Below, one piece after another: positions 16,673 through 27,200 of a stretch of DNA of 64,000 bases (its first letter is position 1; each line of letters starts with the position of its first letter). A program made the translations under genes and the position numbers. The stretch covers positions 1-64,000 of the forward strand of contig JBEKMJ010000038.1 of the NCBI GenBank assembly GCA_050008575.1. The letters are read 5' to 3'. This DNA comes from Bog-159 sp050008575. GTDB taxonomy: Bacteria > Acidobacteriota > Terriglobia > Bryobacterales > Bryobacteraceae. Under the pieces are notes generated by a model, which was not told where the DNA came from, ran no database searches, and worked only from the letters and a program-made list of their open reading frames with translations.

Positions 16673-18736
16673 GTGCCTGAAATCCGCCATTCCGTCTGCG
16701 CGTTGGACTGCCCGGATACCTGTGCCGTGCTGGTCTCCATCGACGGCGCCGGCCAAGCTACCCGCCTGCGCGGCGACCCGGCGCATCCGGTCACGCGCGG
16801 ATTCTTATGCGGCAAAGTCGCGCGCTACCTGGAGCGCGAGTACTCGCCCGAACGTCTGCTTTATCCATTGCGGCGCATCGGCGCCAAGGGCGAAGGCCGC
16901 TTCGCGCGCGTCACCTGGGACGAAGCCCTCGACGAAATTGCCGCGCGCCTCAAAGCCATCGCCGCGGAATTCGGTTCCGAAGCCATCCTGCCCTACAGCT
17001 ACGCGGGCACCATGGGCCTGCTGAACGGCGGCGGCATGGACCGCCGCTTCTTTCACCGGCTGGGCGCATCGCGGCTCGACCGCACCATCTGTTCTTCGGC
17101 CGGCGGCGTGGGTCTGATCGACGCTCTGGGTTTCAAATACGGCACCGAGCCCGAGCAGTTCCGGCACTCGAAGCTGATCGTTGCCTGGGGCGCGAACGTG
17201 CTCGGCACGAACGTGCACCTGTGGCCGTTCATCGTGGAAGCGCGCCGCGCGGGCGCCCGGTTCTACACCATCGATCCGCGGCGCAATCGCACCGGCGCAG
17301 CCGCCGACAAGCATTTCTTCATCAATCCGGGCAGCGATACGGCGCTGGCGCTGGGCCTGATGCATGTCATCGTGAGTGAGAAGCTTTACGACGCAGACTA
17401 CATTGCACAGCAAACCATCGGCTTCGCCGAACTGGCCCAACGCGTCGAAGAATATCCGCCCGCGCGCGCCGCCGCGCTCACCGGCATCGCGCAGGACGAC
17501 ATAATCGCCCTGGCGCGGGAATACGCCACCACGCGTCCCGCCGCCATCCGGCTGAATTACGGCGTGCAGCGCAGCGAGCGCGGCGCGATGGCCGTGCGCA
17601 CCATCGCGCTGTTGCCAGCCCTGACCGGCTCGTGGAAAGAGGTGGGCGGCGGCTTGCAGCTCTCCACGTCGCAAGCCTTTCACTTAAACAAGGCCGGCCT
17701 GGAGCGCGCCGATCTCCAGCAGCGCTCTTTGGGGCGCGACGCGCGCATCCTGAACATGTCTTTGCTGGGCCAAATTCTAAACGACGCCCTGCACGAAGCC
17801 GGCGATCCGCCGGTGCAGGCCCTGGTCGTCTACAACTCGAACCCCGCCGCCATCGCGCCCAACCAGAATGCCGTGCGGCGCGGCCTCCAACGCGGCGACC
17901 TCTTCACCGTGGTGCTGGAACAGTTCCAAAACGACACCGCCGATTACGCCGACTTCGTGCTGCCCGCCACCACTTTCCTGGAGCATACCGATTTATATCT
18001 CGCCTACGGCCACTATTTCCTGCAATTGGCGCGGCCCGCGCTCGCGCCGCCCGGCGAAACCAGATCGAACGTGGAAATCTTCCGCGCGCTCGCCCAGCGC
18101 ATGGGCTTCGACGACGCGTGCTTCGCCGATTCCGACGACGATATGATCCGCACGCTGCTCGATTCCGAACATCCCTTCGTGCGCGGCATCACCCTGGAAC
18201 AGTTGGAGCGCGAACGCTTCGTGCGGCTGCACGTGGCGCCCGTGGGCGATGCATTCCTGCCGTTCGCCCATGGCGGCTTCGGTACGCCGTCCGGCAAGTG
18301 CGAGTTCCACGCGGAGTCCATCGCCTATACGCCGCCGGTCGAATCCCGCTTTGGCGACCAAAGCCTGCGCGCGCGCTTTCCGCTCGAAATGATCTCGCCC
18401 AAGCACGACGACAGCATGAACTCGACTTTCGGCAATCGTCCGGAAAACGATGCGGCTACCGCCACCGTGCATATCGAGGCGGCCGATGCGGCCGCCCGCG
18501 GCATCGCCACCGGCGATCAGGTGCGCGTATACAACGACCGCGGTTCGCTTCTATTGCGCGCGCAAGTGGATGGCGTCGTGCGCCGGGGAGTCGTCTCAAT
18601 ACCCTCGGTGCGCTGGGCGCGCATGGCGGCCGACCGTCATACGGCGAACCATCTCACCGCCGAGCGTCTCACCGACAAGGGCGGCGGACCCGCGCTTTAT
18701 AGTTGCCTGGTACAAGTGGAGAAGAGCGGAGACTAA
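16673..18736 (+). CDS. Molybdopterin-dependent oxidoreductase (DMSO reductase/formate dehydrogenase superfamily)
   Basis: The 687-residue protein begins with a 4Fe-4S motif, Cys9, Cys13, Cys17 and Cys46 (CALDCPDTC ... GFLCGK). It then has the molybdopterin domain with WDEALDEIA, the segment RTICSSAGG, KLIVAWGANVLGTN and TIDPRRNRTG. Aligned by eye with formate dehydrogenase H, Cys140 occupies the position of the molybdenum-ligating (seleno)cysteine. VVLEQFQNDTADYADFVLPA is the conserved central segment, and the C-terminal dinucleotide-binding domain includes VRVYNDRGSL. No Tat signal is present, so it is probably cytoplasmic. The substrate is unknown. The start is GTG, and the stop overlaps the next gene by 1 bp (TAATG). 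Confidence 0.88.
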   Translation: MPEIRHSVCALDCPDTCAVLVSIDGAGQATRLRGDPAHPVTRGFLCGKVARYLEREYSPERLLYPLRRIGAKGEGRFARVTWDEALDEIAARLKAIAAEFGSEAILPYSYAGTMGLLNGGGMDRRFFHRLGASRLDRTICSSAGGVGLIDALGFKYGTEPEQFRHSKLIVAWGANVLGTNVHLWPFIVEARRAGARFYTIDPRRNRTGAAADKHFFINPGSDTALALGLMHVIVSEKLYDADYIAQQTIGFAELAQRVEEYPPARAAALTGIAQDDIIALAREYATTRPAAIRLNYGVQRSERGAMAVRTIALLPALTGSWKEVGGGLQLSTSQAFHLNKAGLERADLQQRSLGRDARILNMSLLGQILNDALHEAGDPPVQALVVYNSNPAAIAPNQNAVRRGLQRGDLFTVVLEQFQNDTADYADFVLPATTFLEHTDLYLAYGHYFLQLARPALAPPGETRSNVEIFRALAQRMGFDDACFADSDDDMIRTLLDSEHPFVRGITLEQLERERFVRLHVAPVGDAFLPFAHGGFGTPSGKCEFHAESIAYTPPVESRFGDQSLRARFPLEMISPKHDDSMNSTFGNRPENDAATATVHIEAADAAARGIATGDQVRVYNDRGSLLLRAQVDGVVRRGVVSIPSVRWARMAADRHTANHLTAERLTDKGGGPALYSCLVQVEKSGD

Positions 18737-19278
18737 TGACTATTTCCTTTTCGAGCATGCGCCGGCCCGCCATCCTGCTGTTGACTCTGGCCCTGGCATC
18801 GGCAGGCTGCCAGCGGCGGAAGCGCGTGAACGTAGAGACCGTGGAAGAGACGCCGGTGCTGGCCAGCGTGGTGGCCACGGCGGACCCGCACGCCGCGGCG
18901 CAGTTGATCGGCGGATTCTACGGCGTGGAACAAAACTCGTGGCGTTGGACCTCCGGCCGATTCTCCGTGCTATTGCGCCCGCCGCGCTCCGCGGCCGCGA
19001 AAGGCGCGTTGCTGCAGCTCAAGTTCTCCGTTCCGGACGTCTCCATATCGAAGTTGAAGGGCGTGTCGCTCTCCGCATCCGTCAATGGCACGGCGCTCGC
19101 GCCGGAGAGCTACACGCAGGCCGGCCAGTTCACATATAGCCGCGACGTTCCACCCAACCTGCTGGCCGGCGACGCGGTCCGCGTCGATTTTTCCCTGGAC
19201 AAAACCATACCGCCTGGCGCGTCCGACCGCAGGGAGTTGGGTGTGGTGGTGTCACTCGTAGGCTTCCAGCCCAAGTAG
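18736..19278 (+). CDS. Putative lipoprotein of unknown function
   Basis: The 180-residue protein starts MTISFSSMRRPAILLLTLAL and reaches a cysteine in LASAGC, a plausible though not ideal lipobox (Ser at -3). The remainder has no recognised domain. It contains beta-rich segments (LLQLKFSVPDVSISKLKG, VRVDFSLDKTIPPG, ELGVVVSLVGF) suggestive of a small beta-sandwich. The start overlaps the stop of the molybdopterin oxidoreductase gene, so the two are co-translated. The protein may be an envelope accessory to it or simply operon-linked. Confidence 0.6.
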   Translation: MTISFSSMRRPAILLLTLALASAGCQRRKRVNVETVEETPVLASVVATADPHAAAQLIGGFYGVEQNSWRWTSGRFSVLLRPPRSAAAKGALLQLKFSVPDVSISKLKGVSLSASVNGTALAPESYTQAGQFTYSRDVPPNLLAGDAVRVDFSLDKTIPPGASDRRELGVVVSLVGFQPK

Positions 19279-19341
19279 GGCAGGCTCGCAGCCTGCGCGG
19301 GCCTCGCAGGCCCGCTCTTCGGCGGCGCATGGCGCCGCCCT
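19276..19341. repeat. Palindromic repeat between convergent genes
   Basis: GTAGGGCAGGCTCGCAGCCT, gcgggcctcgcaggcccgc and ggcggcgcatggcgccgcc form three consecutive hairpins in the 71-bp gap between two convergent genes. A bidirectional terminator role is possible. Confidence 0.65.
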
Positions 19342-19349
19342 GCCTCCAC

Positions 19350-20876
19350 TTACACGTAGTGTTTGAGCCATGGCCAGATTTGCCGCAACGGGATCTTCGG
19401 TTCGCGGCACACCCAGATCGTCAAATTGTTCTCAAACGGCATGGCGTTTGGCTCCGTGATGGTTCCAGCGGCGCGCACGTCCCCAAACACTCTGCGGGCA
19501 ACTTCGAGACTCCCGCCAATAACGATCGCCACTTGCGGGTCCATGGGACCGGGACCCCACAACCAGTAGTTGTTGTGTCCGCTAATAGCGTGGGGGATCC
19601 CCAGGCCGGGCCCATAATAATCGATAGCTCCTGCATCGCCGTAGTTATAGGCGAAGACGATGGCGTGGGCCTGATCCTCAGGCGGGAGCCCATGAAACAC
19701 AGCCGCCACCTGCTCGGCCATGTTCCGCCATCCGAACATATCCGCATAGAATTGCGGCAGACTGCCCATCGCATGCCGCTCCTCCTTTGGGTTCTGGATA
19801 CCCAGCCAGGCGGCATAACGGACAAAAGTTTCCACCGGTAGCAGCGGCACGGCCATCGGCGCGCTGACCGCTGCAAAGGCCAACATGGTCGCGATCGACG
19901 CGGGCCGCGGCCACCGCCAAGGACGACGTGCGAAAGCCTGTTCCAGACAAACGCCGCCGGCGCCCAGTAACATCGGATAAGCGGGCAACAGATAGTACCC
20001 TTTGCCATGCAGCGCGACCACGGCCGCGAATATGATTACATAAGTCCAGCCCAGCGCGCGATAGGTCTTGCCGCGTGTGTCAAAGAAATAGAACCATAAT
20101 CCCGCAATCCAGACGGGCACCGCGGCGACCGTCAGTTGTAACTGTGTCCCAAAGAACTGCCATGGCGTCAGAATGGCGTTCTTGTATTTGACGGCGTTTT
20201 CCAGAAATTCGAGAGTCGGCCACCCCAGCGAGATCTCCCAAAGAATATTGGGCAAGAATATCAGCGCCGCGATAACTCCGCCAATCCAAAAGTTCCGTTG
20301 TGCAAACGACTTGCGCAGGGGCGTCAGCAGCAGCCCGGCGGCTATTCCGAAGCCGAAGAAAAGCATGGCGTGCTTATTCTCCAGTCCCAGCCCCGCCACC
20401 GCGCCGAAGCCCAGCCAGTATCCGGCATCGCCGGTATTCCACGCACGGAGCGCCATCCAAACACAGCCGGCCCAGAACAGCGGCTCGAAGGCGTTCGTAT
20501 TCAGAAAGTGATCGATGCTCATCCAGGCGGGCGCCACGATCACGGCCAAGCCTGCCAGGGCCTGCGCCAATCGTCCACCTCCCAACTCCCGGGCGATCAT
20601 GGCGGTCAACACTACCAGTCCCGCGCCGGCCACGGCGGGCAGCAGCCGGATTACGAACAACGAATCGCCCAGGAGCATGGTCACGGCGCGCGTCAACACC
20701 GCGATCAATGGAGGGAACTCCACATAGCCCCACGCCAGGTGACGGCTGCACGCGAGGTAATACAATTCGTCTCGAAAGATGCCGTATCCGTGGAATGTGA
20801 TCAGATGAAACAGCAGCTTGGCCAACGCCAGCGCTGCCACAATCCGCCATTCACTCGCGGGCCAACGTGAACGCAT
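19350..20876 (-). CDS. GT39/ArnT-like polyprenol-phosphate-sugar glycosyltransferase, multi-pass membrane protein
   Basis: The 508-residue product has about ten hydrophobic helices. The first extracytoplasmic loop carries FRDELYYLACSRHLAWGYVE followed by FPPL, the Asp-Glu catalytic motif of the GT39/PMT-like family. These enzymes transfer a sugar from a polyprenyl phosphate to protein or lipid on the outer face of the membrane. The C-terminal domain is soluble (AHAIVFAYNYGDAGAIDYY, HNNYWLWGPGP). I chose the ATG at 20876; another ATG at 20894 is possible. The start overlaps the end of the rhamnosidase gene, so the two are probably co-transcribed. The acceptor is unknown. Confidence 0.8.
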   Translation of the reverse strand: MRSRWPASEWRIVAALALAKLLFHLITFHGYGIFRDELYYLACSRHLAWGYVEFPPLIAVLTRAVTMLLGDSLFVIRLLPAVAGAGLVVLTAMIARELGGGRLAQALAGLAVIVAPAWMSIDHFLNTNAFEPLFWAGCVWMALRAWNTGDAGYWLGFGAVAGLGLENKHAMLFFGFGIAAGLLLTPLRKSFAQRNFWIGGVIAALIFLPNILWEISLGWPTLEFLENAVKYKNAILTPWQFFGTQLQLTVAAVPVWIAGLWFYFFDTRGKTYRALGWTYVIIFAAVVALHGKGYYLLPAYPMLLGAGGVCLEQAFARRPWRWPRPASIATMLAFAAVSAPMAVPLLPVETFVRYAAWLGIQNPKEERHAMGSLPQFYADMFGWRNMAEQVAAVFHGLPPEDQAHAIVFAYNYGDAGAIDYYGPGLGIPHAISGHNNYWLWGPGPMDPQVAIVIGGSLEVARRVFGDVRAAGTITEPNAMPFENNLTIWVCREPKIPLRQIWPWLKHYV

Positions 20877-23487
20877 AGCTTCCCGACCCCACATCCACCA
20901 TCAACGCGCCAGTAGTCTCTCGAACGCCGGTAATCCCGGCCACGCCGCTCTGGTATTTGCCATCCTTCCAAATAGTGCGGCCGGATTCGGCGAGCGACAC
21001 CGGCGCCATTAGCAGTTCCGGAATCCGGACCTCCGCCTGGCTGCCCACCGGAATTGTGACTTCCAGTTTCAGTCCGTCGTCCAAGCGGGTCCAGGAAGAC
21101 GCCACCGTGCCGCGAATCGTATCGAGCGACCCCGCGGCCCATTTTAAATCCCGCACCACATGCGGCGCGATTACCACGCGTTCGAAGCCGGGCTTGGCCT
21201 CGTCCAGGTTGATGCCCGCCAGCGCATTATAGAACCACGCGCCTAGGCTGCCGAACATCGGATGATTATGCGAATTCATGGACGGTCCGGTCTTGTTCTG
21301 CCAGAGCTCCCATAGTGTGGTCGCGCCGTTCTCGATCATGTAACCCCAGCTCGGATAAGTGGTCTGGGTGGCTAGCTCATAAGCCACATCGTCGTTACTT
21401 GTGCCGGTCAACAGCGGGAACAAGTACTTAGTGCCGAGGATGCCCGTAGTCAAGTGCGTATTGTGGGTATAGACCAGATCCTCGCGCAACAGGCCCAGGA
21501 CGCCGCGCCGGTTGTCCGGAACCATATTCAGAAACAGCGGCAAAATCTGCGCGGTTTGCGTGCCCGTTCCATATGCCCCGGTGGACGCGTTCCAGAATTT
21601 GGCATTGAACGCATCTTTGATGCCGTCCGCCTGCTTACGGTAAGCCTCCGCGTCGCCGGACTTGCCCAGTATCCCAGCCATGCGCGATACCAGGTCGGTG
21701 CTCCAGTAATACATAGCGGTCGAAACCAGGTTCCCAGGCGTCTTTTCAATCGGTACCCAATCGCCGTAGTAACTGTAGTCCAGGATGCCCTCCCGGCTGC
21801 GCGTGCGCAGGTAATCCGTCCACTCTTTCACGCCGTCGTAATGCTGCTCCAGGACGCGCCGGTCGCCATAGTATTCGTACATATACCAGGTCAGCAGCGG
21901 ATACGCCATGCCCCACGCGGGGTCCGCCGGCCGGTTGCCGAAGCGATGCGGCACCGTGTCGGTGACCGTTCCGTCAACGCCCTGCACATCGTGAATATCG
22001 CGCAGGAAATTCGTGTAGAAGGCGGGCATATCGAAATTCAGCATGGCGGTTTCGGCATACAGGTGCGCGTCCGCCATCCAGCCCATGCGCTCGTCGCGCT
22101 GGTTGCAATCGGTGGGGACGCTGTACAGGTTGTCCCGAATCCCCCACAGAATATTTCGTTGAATCTGGTTCAGAATCTGTTTCGAGCTGGCGAATCCGCC
22201 GGTGGGCCGTACATCGGAATGCACCACCTGGGCGCGCAGCGTGTCGAACTGCGGCGCGCCCGGATAACCGGTCAGTTCCACATAACGGAAGCCGTGGTAA
22301 GTGAAGCGCGGCTGGTAGACTTCCAGGTTTCCTTCGCCACGCAGAATATAGACGTCCGTGGCTTTGGCGCCGCGCAGGTTTTCCACATTCAGGGTGCCAT
22401 CGTCGTACAACAATTCCGCGTGGCGAAGCTGCACACGCGTCCCGCGCGGCCCGCGCACCCGCATTTCCATCACGCCGCTGATATTCTGGCCCAAATCGTA
22501 GATGTAAACGCCCGGGCGCGGAGTGGTCGTCTTCACCGGCACGATGGCGTCCACCACGCGGATCGGCGGCATCGTCTGCGCGGACAGCGCTCCCTTGGGC
22601 CCGTCGATGACAGTGGCCGCTTTCCAATGTGCGTCGTCGAATCCCGCGCGGTCCCAGCCGGGCGTCTCCAGCCGGGCATCGTAGACCTCGCCGTTATAGA
22701 CGCTATCCGACTGGATTGGCCCGGCCATCGTTTTCCACGACTCGTCCGTGGCCAAGTCTACGCTTTTGCCGCCTTCCAACTCCGCGTGAATCTGCATGCG
22801 CAGCGCGCGCGATTTGAACCAGCCCTCCCCCAGCATCACGCCCACCGCATTGGCGCCTGGCTGCAGTCGTTCGGTGATATCGTACACCGTGTAGAGCACG
22901 CGCTTGTCGTAAGTGGTCCAGGCTGGGTCGAGCATGCGATCGCCGACTTTGCGGCCATTAATGCGCAGTTCGTAATAACCGAGGCCGGCGATATAAGCGC
23001 GGGCGCGTATGGCCCGGCCCGGAAGCGTGAACTCGCGGCGGATCTGGTTCTCGCCGCCGATCCATTTGCCTTTCCACTCCGCGGCGTCGAGCAGGCCCGT
23101 TTCGAAGCGCGCGGCGGCGCTGTAAGGGCTGGTACGATCGCCGCTATCCCAGTAGCGCACCTTCCAGTAGTACGTCTGGGCACTAGTGAGTGGCTTGCCG
23201 GCGTAGACCACATGCACGGACTCGCTACTGGTGACTCTGCCGCTGTCCCATTGGTCTCCGGCCGGCGCTTCCGGTTTCGATGAAACCAGAACCTGATATG
23301 CAGTCTGCTTTTCGCCGCGCGCGGCGTGCTCCAACACCCATCCGAATCGCGGCTGCGGCACGTCGATCCCGACCGGATCGGTGAGATATTCGCAGCGCAA
23401 CCCGGACGGCGCGGCGGCCATCGCGCTTTCCTGCGCGGGCAGCAGGGGAGCGATCGAAACACAGAGGACGGCCCACTTCGCGAGCAT
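20851..23487 (-). CDS. Alpha-L-rhamnosidase, GH78
   Basis: The 878-residue product has a short signal peptide (MLAKWAVLCVSIAPLLPAQ), N-terminal fibronectin-like and beta-sandwich domains (YYWKVRYWD, YYELRINGRKVGDRMLDPAW) and the (alpha/alpha)6 catalytic domain. The catalytic motif VPTDCNQRDERMGWMADAHL contains the Asp and Glu that bind substrate and act as general acid in GH78. A later GATTLWELW supplies the second catalytic Glu. A C-terminal beta-sandwich ends the protein. GGAGG lies 6 bp before the ATG at 23487. It should release terminal rhamnose from plant or bacterial polysaccharides or glycosides outside the cytoplasm. Confidence 0.92.
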   Translation of the reverse strand: MLAKWAVLCVSIAPLLPAQESAMAAAPSGLRCEYLTDPVGIDVPQPRFGWVLEHAARGEKQTAYQVLVSSKPEAPAGDQWDSGRVTSSESVHVVYAGKPLTSAQTYYWKVRYWDSGDRTSPYSAAARFETGLLDAAEWKGKWIGGENQIRREFTLPGRAIRARAYIAGLGYYELRINGRKVGDRMLDPAWTTYDKRVLYTVYDITERLQPGANAVGVMLGEGWFKSRALRMQIHAELEGGKSVDLATDESWKTMAGPIQSDSVYNGEVYDARLETPGWDRAGFDDAHWKAATVIDGPKGALSAQTMPPIRVVDAIVPVKTTTPRPGVYIYDLGQNISGVMEMRVRGPRGTRVQLRHAELLYDDGTLNVENLRGAKATDVYILRGEGNLEVYQPRFTYHGFRYVELTGYPGAPQFDTLRAQVVHSDVRPTGGFASSKQILNQIQRNILWGIRDNLYSVPTDCNQRDERMGWMADAHLYAETAMLNFDMPAFYTNFLRDIHDVQGVDGTVTDTVPHRFGNRPADPAWGMAYPLLTWYMYEYYGDRRVLEQHYDGVKEWTDYLRTRSREGILDYSYYGDWVPIEKTPGNLVSTAMYYWSTDLVSRMAGILGKSGDAEAYRKQADGIKDAFNAKFWNASTGAYGTGTQTAQILPLFLNMVPDNRRGVLGLLREDLVYTHNTHLTTGILGTKYLFPLLTGTSNDDVAYELATQTTYPSWGYMIENGATTLWELWQNKTGPSMNSHNHPMFGSLGAWFYNALAGINLDEAKPGFERVVIAPHVVRDLKWAAGSLDTIRGTVASSWTRLDDGLKLEVTIPVGSQAEVRIPELLMAPVSLAESGRTIWKDGKYQSGVAGITGVRETTGALMVDVGSGSYAFTLARE

Positions 23488-23570
23488 CGCATGCCTCCTG
23501 AAAAGAGTAGTGTATCCGAAATACCCCGGTAGCATAGGCTTCAGCCTGTGAACCGGACCGGAGGCCTGTC

Positions 23571-24000
23571 CTACTGCGCGATCTCCATGCGCACTCGCAG
23601 ACCGGGCCCGGCATTCTCCGCCGTAATCTGCCCGTGATGCGCGCCGATGGGGCGGTGCGCAATCGCCAAGCCCAGCCCCACGCCGCCCGTCTGGCTGTCT
23701 CTGGAACCGTCCACGCGAAAGAACGGCTGGAAGATCCTCGGCAGCATTTCTTCCGGCACGCCGGAACCATAATCGCGCACGGAAATCGACGCCTTTCCGC
23801 CCACCGCTTCCAGGCGGACATCGATCGGGGAACCTTCCGGCGCATAGCGAATCGCGTTGCGCAACACGTTCTCGATGGCGCGTCGCATCGAACTGCAACC
23901 GGCATCCGCGCGCATCGGCTTCCATGCGGCTGGCCTCCAGCAGTTCCTGCACCAGATTCGTCAGCCGGTCGATCTCTTTCGTGATGCGGGCCGCGGCGGC
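23571..24000 (-). pseudogene. Sensor histidine kinase remnant, N-terminus lost and internal deletion
   Basis: The upstream part encodes ITKEIDRLTNLVQELLEASR and MEADA, the second helix of a HisKA domain. After a change of frame near 23905 comes SMRRAIENVLRNAIRYAPEG (the N-box), RDYGSGVPEE (G1) and GVGLGLAIA (G2). The region between the H-box helix and the N-box is about 40 codons too short. Everything upstream of the HisKA domain is missing, and its place is taken by a palindromic repeat cluster starting at about 24005. The gene is clearly dead. Confidence 0.75.
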
Positions 24001-24079
24001 GTGACAGAGTAGGGAGAAGTGGCGGGTCCGGAGACCCGCCGCGGGTGAGCTTCGCTCGCCGCTGGACTTCGGCATTTTG

Positions 24080-24233
24080 GTGGGGCAGGCTCGCAGCCTG
24101 CGGCGGCCTCGTAGGCCGCCTGCCGCGAAGCTCTGCCGGGGCTTGGTGGCATAGGCTTTAGCCCTGTGGATGCGAGCTACGCTCGCCGCAGAGCGGGCCT
24201 GCGAGGCCCGCGCAGGCTGCGAGCCTGCCCCAC
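24080..24233. repeat. MITE-like element with perfect 22-bp terminal inverted repeats
   Basis: The left end (24080-24101) reads GTGGGGCAGGCTCGCAGCCT plus gc, and the right end (24212-24233) is its exact reverse complement. Internal hairpins include gcggcctcgtaggccgc and gcgggcctgcgaggcccgc. Further hairpins at 24005-24050 adjoin it. It sits between the kinase remnant and the start of the DUF1549/DUF1553 gene. Confidence 0.85.
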
Positions 24234-24262
24234 TGGCAGCGCCGCGTTGTAACATATTCCAC

Positions 24263-27200
24263 ATGACGCACGCGGAGGGAACTGTCCTGCTGGCCGTGTC
24301 TCTGGCCTTGGCCGCTAACGCCGCCGAGCCGGTCAAGTTCAATCGCGATATCCGGCCCATCATGTCGGATACCTGCTTCCGCTGCCACGGTCCCGACAAG
24401 CGCGCCCGCATGGCCAGCATGCGTCTGGACCGCCGCGAAGAAGCTCTAAAACCGACCGCGTCCGGCGCCATCCCGATCATGCCCGGCGACCCCGATAAGA
24501 GCGCCATCGTGCAGCGCATCTTCGCTGCCGACCCCGCGCGCCGCATGCCGCCGCAGTATGCCGAAAAGGTCCTCACGGACGCACAGAAGGAAACCATCCG
24601 CCGCTGGGTGGCCGAAGGCGCCGCGTACGAGGGCCACTGGGCCTACCAACCGGTCAAGCGTCCACCCGTTCCGGAAGTCGCGGACGCGCACGCGCCCATC
24701 CGCAATCCCATCGACGATTTCATCCAAGCGCGCCTGGCACGCGAAGGCTTGACGCCTTCGCCTGAAGCCGACCGCCGCACGCTGCTGCGCCGCGTGACCC
24801 TCGACCTTACCGGCATCCCGCCCACGCCGCAGCAGGCCGATTCGTTCCTCAACGACCGCTCGCCCGACGCCTACGAAAAGCTGGTGGATCGCCTGCTCGC
24901 GTCTCCGGCGTACGCCGAAATGCGCGCCATGCACTGGCTCGATGCGGTGCGCTTCGCCGATACCGCGGGCTTTCACGGCGACAACATCTGGCCTGCGTGG
25001 CCCTACCGCGACTATGTACTGCGCGCCTTCCGCGACAACATGCCTTTCGACCGGTTCACGCGCGAGCAACTGGCCGGCGACCTGCTGCCGGGCGCCACCG
25101 CCGACCAAAAGGTCGCGGCCGCGTACAACCGCCTGAATCGCGCGTCCGCCGAGGGCGGCCTGCAGCCGAATGAGTATCTAGCCAAGTACGGCGCGGACCG
25201 CGTGCGCACGCTCAGCACCGTCTGGCTGGGATCGACGATGGGCTGCGCCGAATGCCACGATCATAAGTTCGACCCATTCACCAACAGAGATTTCTATGCC
25301 ATGAAGGCCTTCTTCGCCGATATCCGCGAGACCGGCCTGATTCCCGACAGAGGCCGCGGCGCATGGGGCGAGAAACTGTCGCTGCCGACCGACGAACAGC
25401 GCCGCCGGCTCGCCGCGCTAGACGAACAGATCGTCGCGTTGCGCCGCGGCCTGGATGCACAGGCGCAACAGATGAAGAAGCAACGCTGGGCCTGGGAAGA
25501 CCGCCTGCTGCCGGATTTCGAAGCCGGCAAGCTGGCCTGGACCTATCAGCGGCCCACGGCGGCTTCGGCGGCCAACGGCGCGAAGCTCACCATCTACAAC
25601 GACGAAGCCGTGGACAGCAATTTCTACCTGAATGGCTCGCTCAGCTCCGAGCGCAAGCGCGGCGAAGGACTCATCGTGGCCTCGGGTCCGAATCCGGATA
25701 ACGAAACTTACACTGTCACGCTCAAGCCCGGCGAAGGCGCATGGACCGCGCTGGGCATCGACGTGTTTCAGGACGAAACCCTGCCCGGCTCGCGATTCGC
25801 GCGCGGCGCGGACCGCTTCGTGCTCACCGAAGTCGATGCCGAGTTGGCCGATCCCGGCGGCGCGCCCCGCAAACTGGCCTTCGTGCTGGCCACTTCCGGC
25901 GGCTTCGGCGAACGCGTGGAGAACCCGCCCATGGCGGCCATCGACGGCGATCCGAAGACCGGATGGGGTGTCACCATCGTCGAGGAGTACAATCCGTTTC
26001 TGGCGCTGCGCTTCGCGGAACCCCTTCATACTGGCGCCGATTCCGTGGTGACTGTGCGCCTGCATCACGATTCCGATCTGCGCCACGCCACCATCGGGCG
26101 CTTCCGCCTGGCGCTTTCGGCGGCCACCTACGCGTGGCCCGAAGACGGCGAGTCCGACGCCAAAACAAAGACCAGCCCGGCCGATAATCCGGCGCTTACC
26201 TTGACCGTGGCCGCCGGCCGCGGTCTGCCGCCCGATCTGCCCAAGATCCTGCGCCGCCAGGAGGACGAACGCAGCGCCGAGCAAAAAGACACGGCGCTGG
26301 ACTTCTTCGAATTCTCCACGCCCGAGTTCCAGCCGGCGTATATTCGTCTGGTCAAGCTGCGCGCCGAACGCGACCTGCTGTCGGCCGCCATCCCGCGCGT
26401 GGTGCTCACCGAAGCCACGCGCCCGCGCGTCACGCGTATTCTGCCGCGCGCCAATTGGATGGATGAGACGCACGAAATCGTGGAGCCGGCCGTCCCGGCG
26501 TTTCTCGCCACGCTGGAAACCGATGGGCGCAGTGCCACGCGCCTGGATCTGGCCAACTGGATCGTCTCCCCGCAAAATCCGCTCACCGCGCGCGCTTTCG
26601 TCAACCGTTTGTGGCGCGAGTTTTTCGGCACCGGCCTTTCCAAGGTGCTGGAAGATCTGGGCTCGCAGGGCGAGTGGCCGGTGAATCCCGAACTACTGGA
26701 CTGGCTGGCCGCGGAATTCATGCACGATTGGGACATGCGCCACATGGTCCGCACCATCGTCACCAGCCATACCTACCGGCAGTCGTCGTTGTCGAACGCG
26801 AGGATTGACGAGCGCGATCCCGAGAATCGCCTGCTGGCGCGCCAGAACCGCTATCGCGTGGATGCGGAAATCGTGCACGATATCGCGCTGTCGGTTTCCG
26901 GATTATTGGTCGAGCGGTTCGGCGGGCCCAGCGTACGCCCTTACGAGCCCGAAGGCTATTTGGCGGCGATGAACTTTCCCAAGCGGGAATACTCGGCCAG
27001 CCGCGGCGCGGACCTTTACCGCCGCGCGCTGTATACCGAATGGCAGCGCACTTTTCTGCATCCCACGCTGCTGACGTTCGATGCACCCACACGCGAGGAA
27101 TGCACGGTGAACCGCGTCAGCTCCAACACACCGCTGCAAGCCCTGGACCTGATGAACGATCCCATCTTCGTGGAGAGCGCGCGGGTGTTCGCCGGGAACA

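Noticed and set aside
17632..18702. Long plus-strand frame overlapping the molybdopterin oxidoreductase gene
   Set aside because: It is an Arg/Ala-rich shadow in the +1 frame; the oxidoreductase frame keeps all cofactor motifs throughout.
21454..23283. 609-codon open frame antisense to the rhamnosidase gene
   Set aside because: No family motif and very high His/Arg/Val content; the opposite strand encodes a complete GH78 enzyme with its catalytic residues.
23488..24597. N-terminal extension of the rhamnosidase frame up to 24597
   Set aside because: The extension crosses a kinase remnant and repeat DNA; a GGAGG site and a signal peptide mark the start at 23487.
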